6,798 bases of DNA from JBAWAP01 sp049589355 (lineage in GTDB: Bacteria > Chloroflexota > Anaerolineae > VGOG01), in contig JBAWAP010000079.1 of NCBI GenBank assembly GCA_049589355.1, positions 1-6,798 on the forward strand. The letters are read 5' to 3'. Shown piece after piece: positions 6,582-6,798 of this stretch; the stretch's first letter is position 1, and every line of letters starts with the position of its first letter. The notes beneath the pieces were generated by a model. The model was not told where the DNA came from and ran no database searches. It worked only from the letters and a program-made list of their open reading frames with translations. The translations under genes and the position numbers were made by a program.

Positions 6582-6798
6582 TCACCTCAACCCCAGCAAC
6601 ACCTTCGACTCACAATCCAGGCCAGCTTCCCCCCGGGGCAAAAAGATGTCTTGCTCGTAAAGCCGATCCCCCTTCTGTGTGGTAACAGGCGCTGCCAACA
6701 CGATGGGGTATCGCTCGTCCATATTGTCTTCGTCGTTCTGCAGCACCAGCACTGGACGCACTTTCTCTGCGCCCGGTTCACTGGCCTCGTGAGGAAAC
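6582..6798 (-). CDS. MazF/PemK-like toxin, 5' end outside window, C-terminus short
   Basis: Seventy-one codons are visible, entering from the right edge and ending at TGA 6582-6584. The start is outside the window. The stretch VRPVLVLQND, then YPIVLAAPVTT, then QDIFLPRGEAGLD and SKVLL follows the conserved order of MazF/PemK (PF02452) endoribonucleases: RPVLVLQ beta strand, the P-T strand, then LP..GL...S.VLL. These toxins cleave mRNA or other RNA and are normally held inactive by an antitoxin encoded just upstream, which would lie beyond the edge. Family members usually continue past VLL with a helix containing EQIRT-D, about 25 more residues. Here the frame ends as VLLGLR, so the protein may be a truncated or decayed toxin. 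Neither other forward frame restores the helix. It points the same way as the two large genes but is separated from the next by 102 bp with its own promoter, so it is probably not co-regulated. Confidence 0.72.
   Translation of the reverse strand, partial: FPHEASEPGAEKVRPVLVLQNDEDNMDERYPIVLAAPVTTQKGDRLYEQDIFLPRGEAGLDCESKVLLGLR

Noticed and set aside
6469..6609. 47-codon minus-strand frame running from the toxin 3' end into the PilN-like start
   Set aside because: It is short, has no domain, no good start or ribosome site, and overlaps the predicted promoter. It does not restore the MazF C-terminal helix.
6587..6781. 64-codon minus-strand Met-initiated frame with many Cys and Trp
   Set aside because: It is out of frame with the MazF-like reading, whose family motifs show which frame is real.

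Overview
The window suggests a Chloroflexota bacterium, most likely of the Anaerolineae or a related uncultured lineage. This is inferred from the protein style: long secreted proteins with Thr/Pro linkers (TPTPTP), an internal VFLPIVMR motif of the YLPLV-R type that I recall from secreted proteins of this phylum, pre-peptidase C-terminal (PPC)-like and BACON modules, and a PilN with a short basic cytoplasmic tail. No rRNA or marker gene is present, so the assignment is moderate.

All three supported genes lie on the minus strand, so the window reads from right to left. At the right edge (6582-6798) is the 3' part of a MazF/PemK-like toxin gene, whose family-typical C-terminal helix appears to be missing. 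The 102-bp gap after it (6480-6581) holds a good sigma-70-type promoter, two TTTGCAA boxes 22 bp apart that could be an operator, and a strong ribosome binding site. These precede a 946-codon gene (3639-6479). That protein starts as a complete-looking PilN (ILP motif, one membrane helix, coiled coil, ferredoxin-like domain). It continues through Thr/Pro linkers into three PPC-like domains, a BACON domain and a discoidin (F5/8 type C) domain. It ends in a short hydrophobic strand that looks like the displaced last strand of PilN.

A 173-bp gap (3466-3638) holds a 99-bp element bounded by perfect 15-bp inverted repeats, each itself nearly palindromic. It also holds a small hairpin just before the ribosome binding site of the next gene. 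The left half (1-3465) is a single open frame running off the window. It encodes a secreted papain-family (C1A) cysteine protease with an intact Gln-Cys-His-Asn set. After the protease come a lectin-like domain, a Thr/Pro linker with VFLPIVMR, a beta-rich domain, another Thr/Pro linker, three PPC-like domains and the start of a BACON domain.

The most interesting point is that the two large neighbours carry the same four-module array (PPC-PPC-PPC-BACON). Module 1 resembles module 1, 2 resembles 2 and 3 resembles 3, which points to duplication of the whole array. A pilus inner-membrane component and a secreted protease thus appear to display matching extracellular scaffolds. One inferred reading is a surface adhesion and proteolysis pair in which both proteins recognise, or assemble onto, the same partner. 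No stretch longer than 300 bases lacks a gene.
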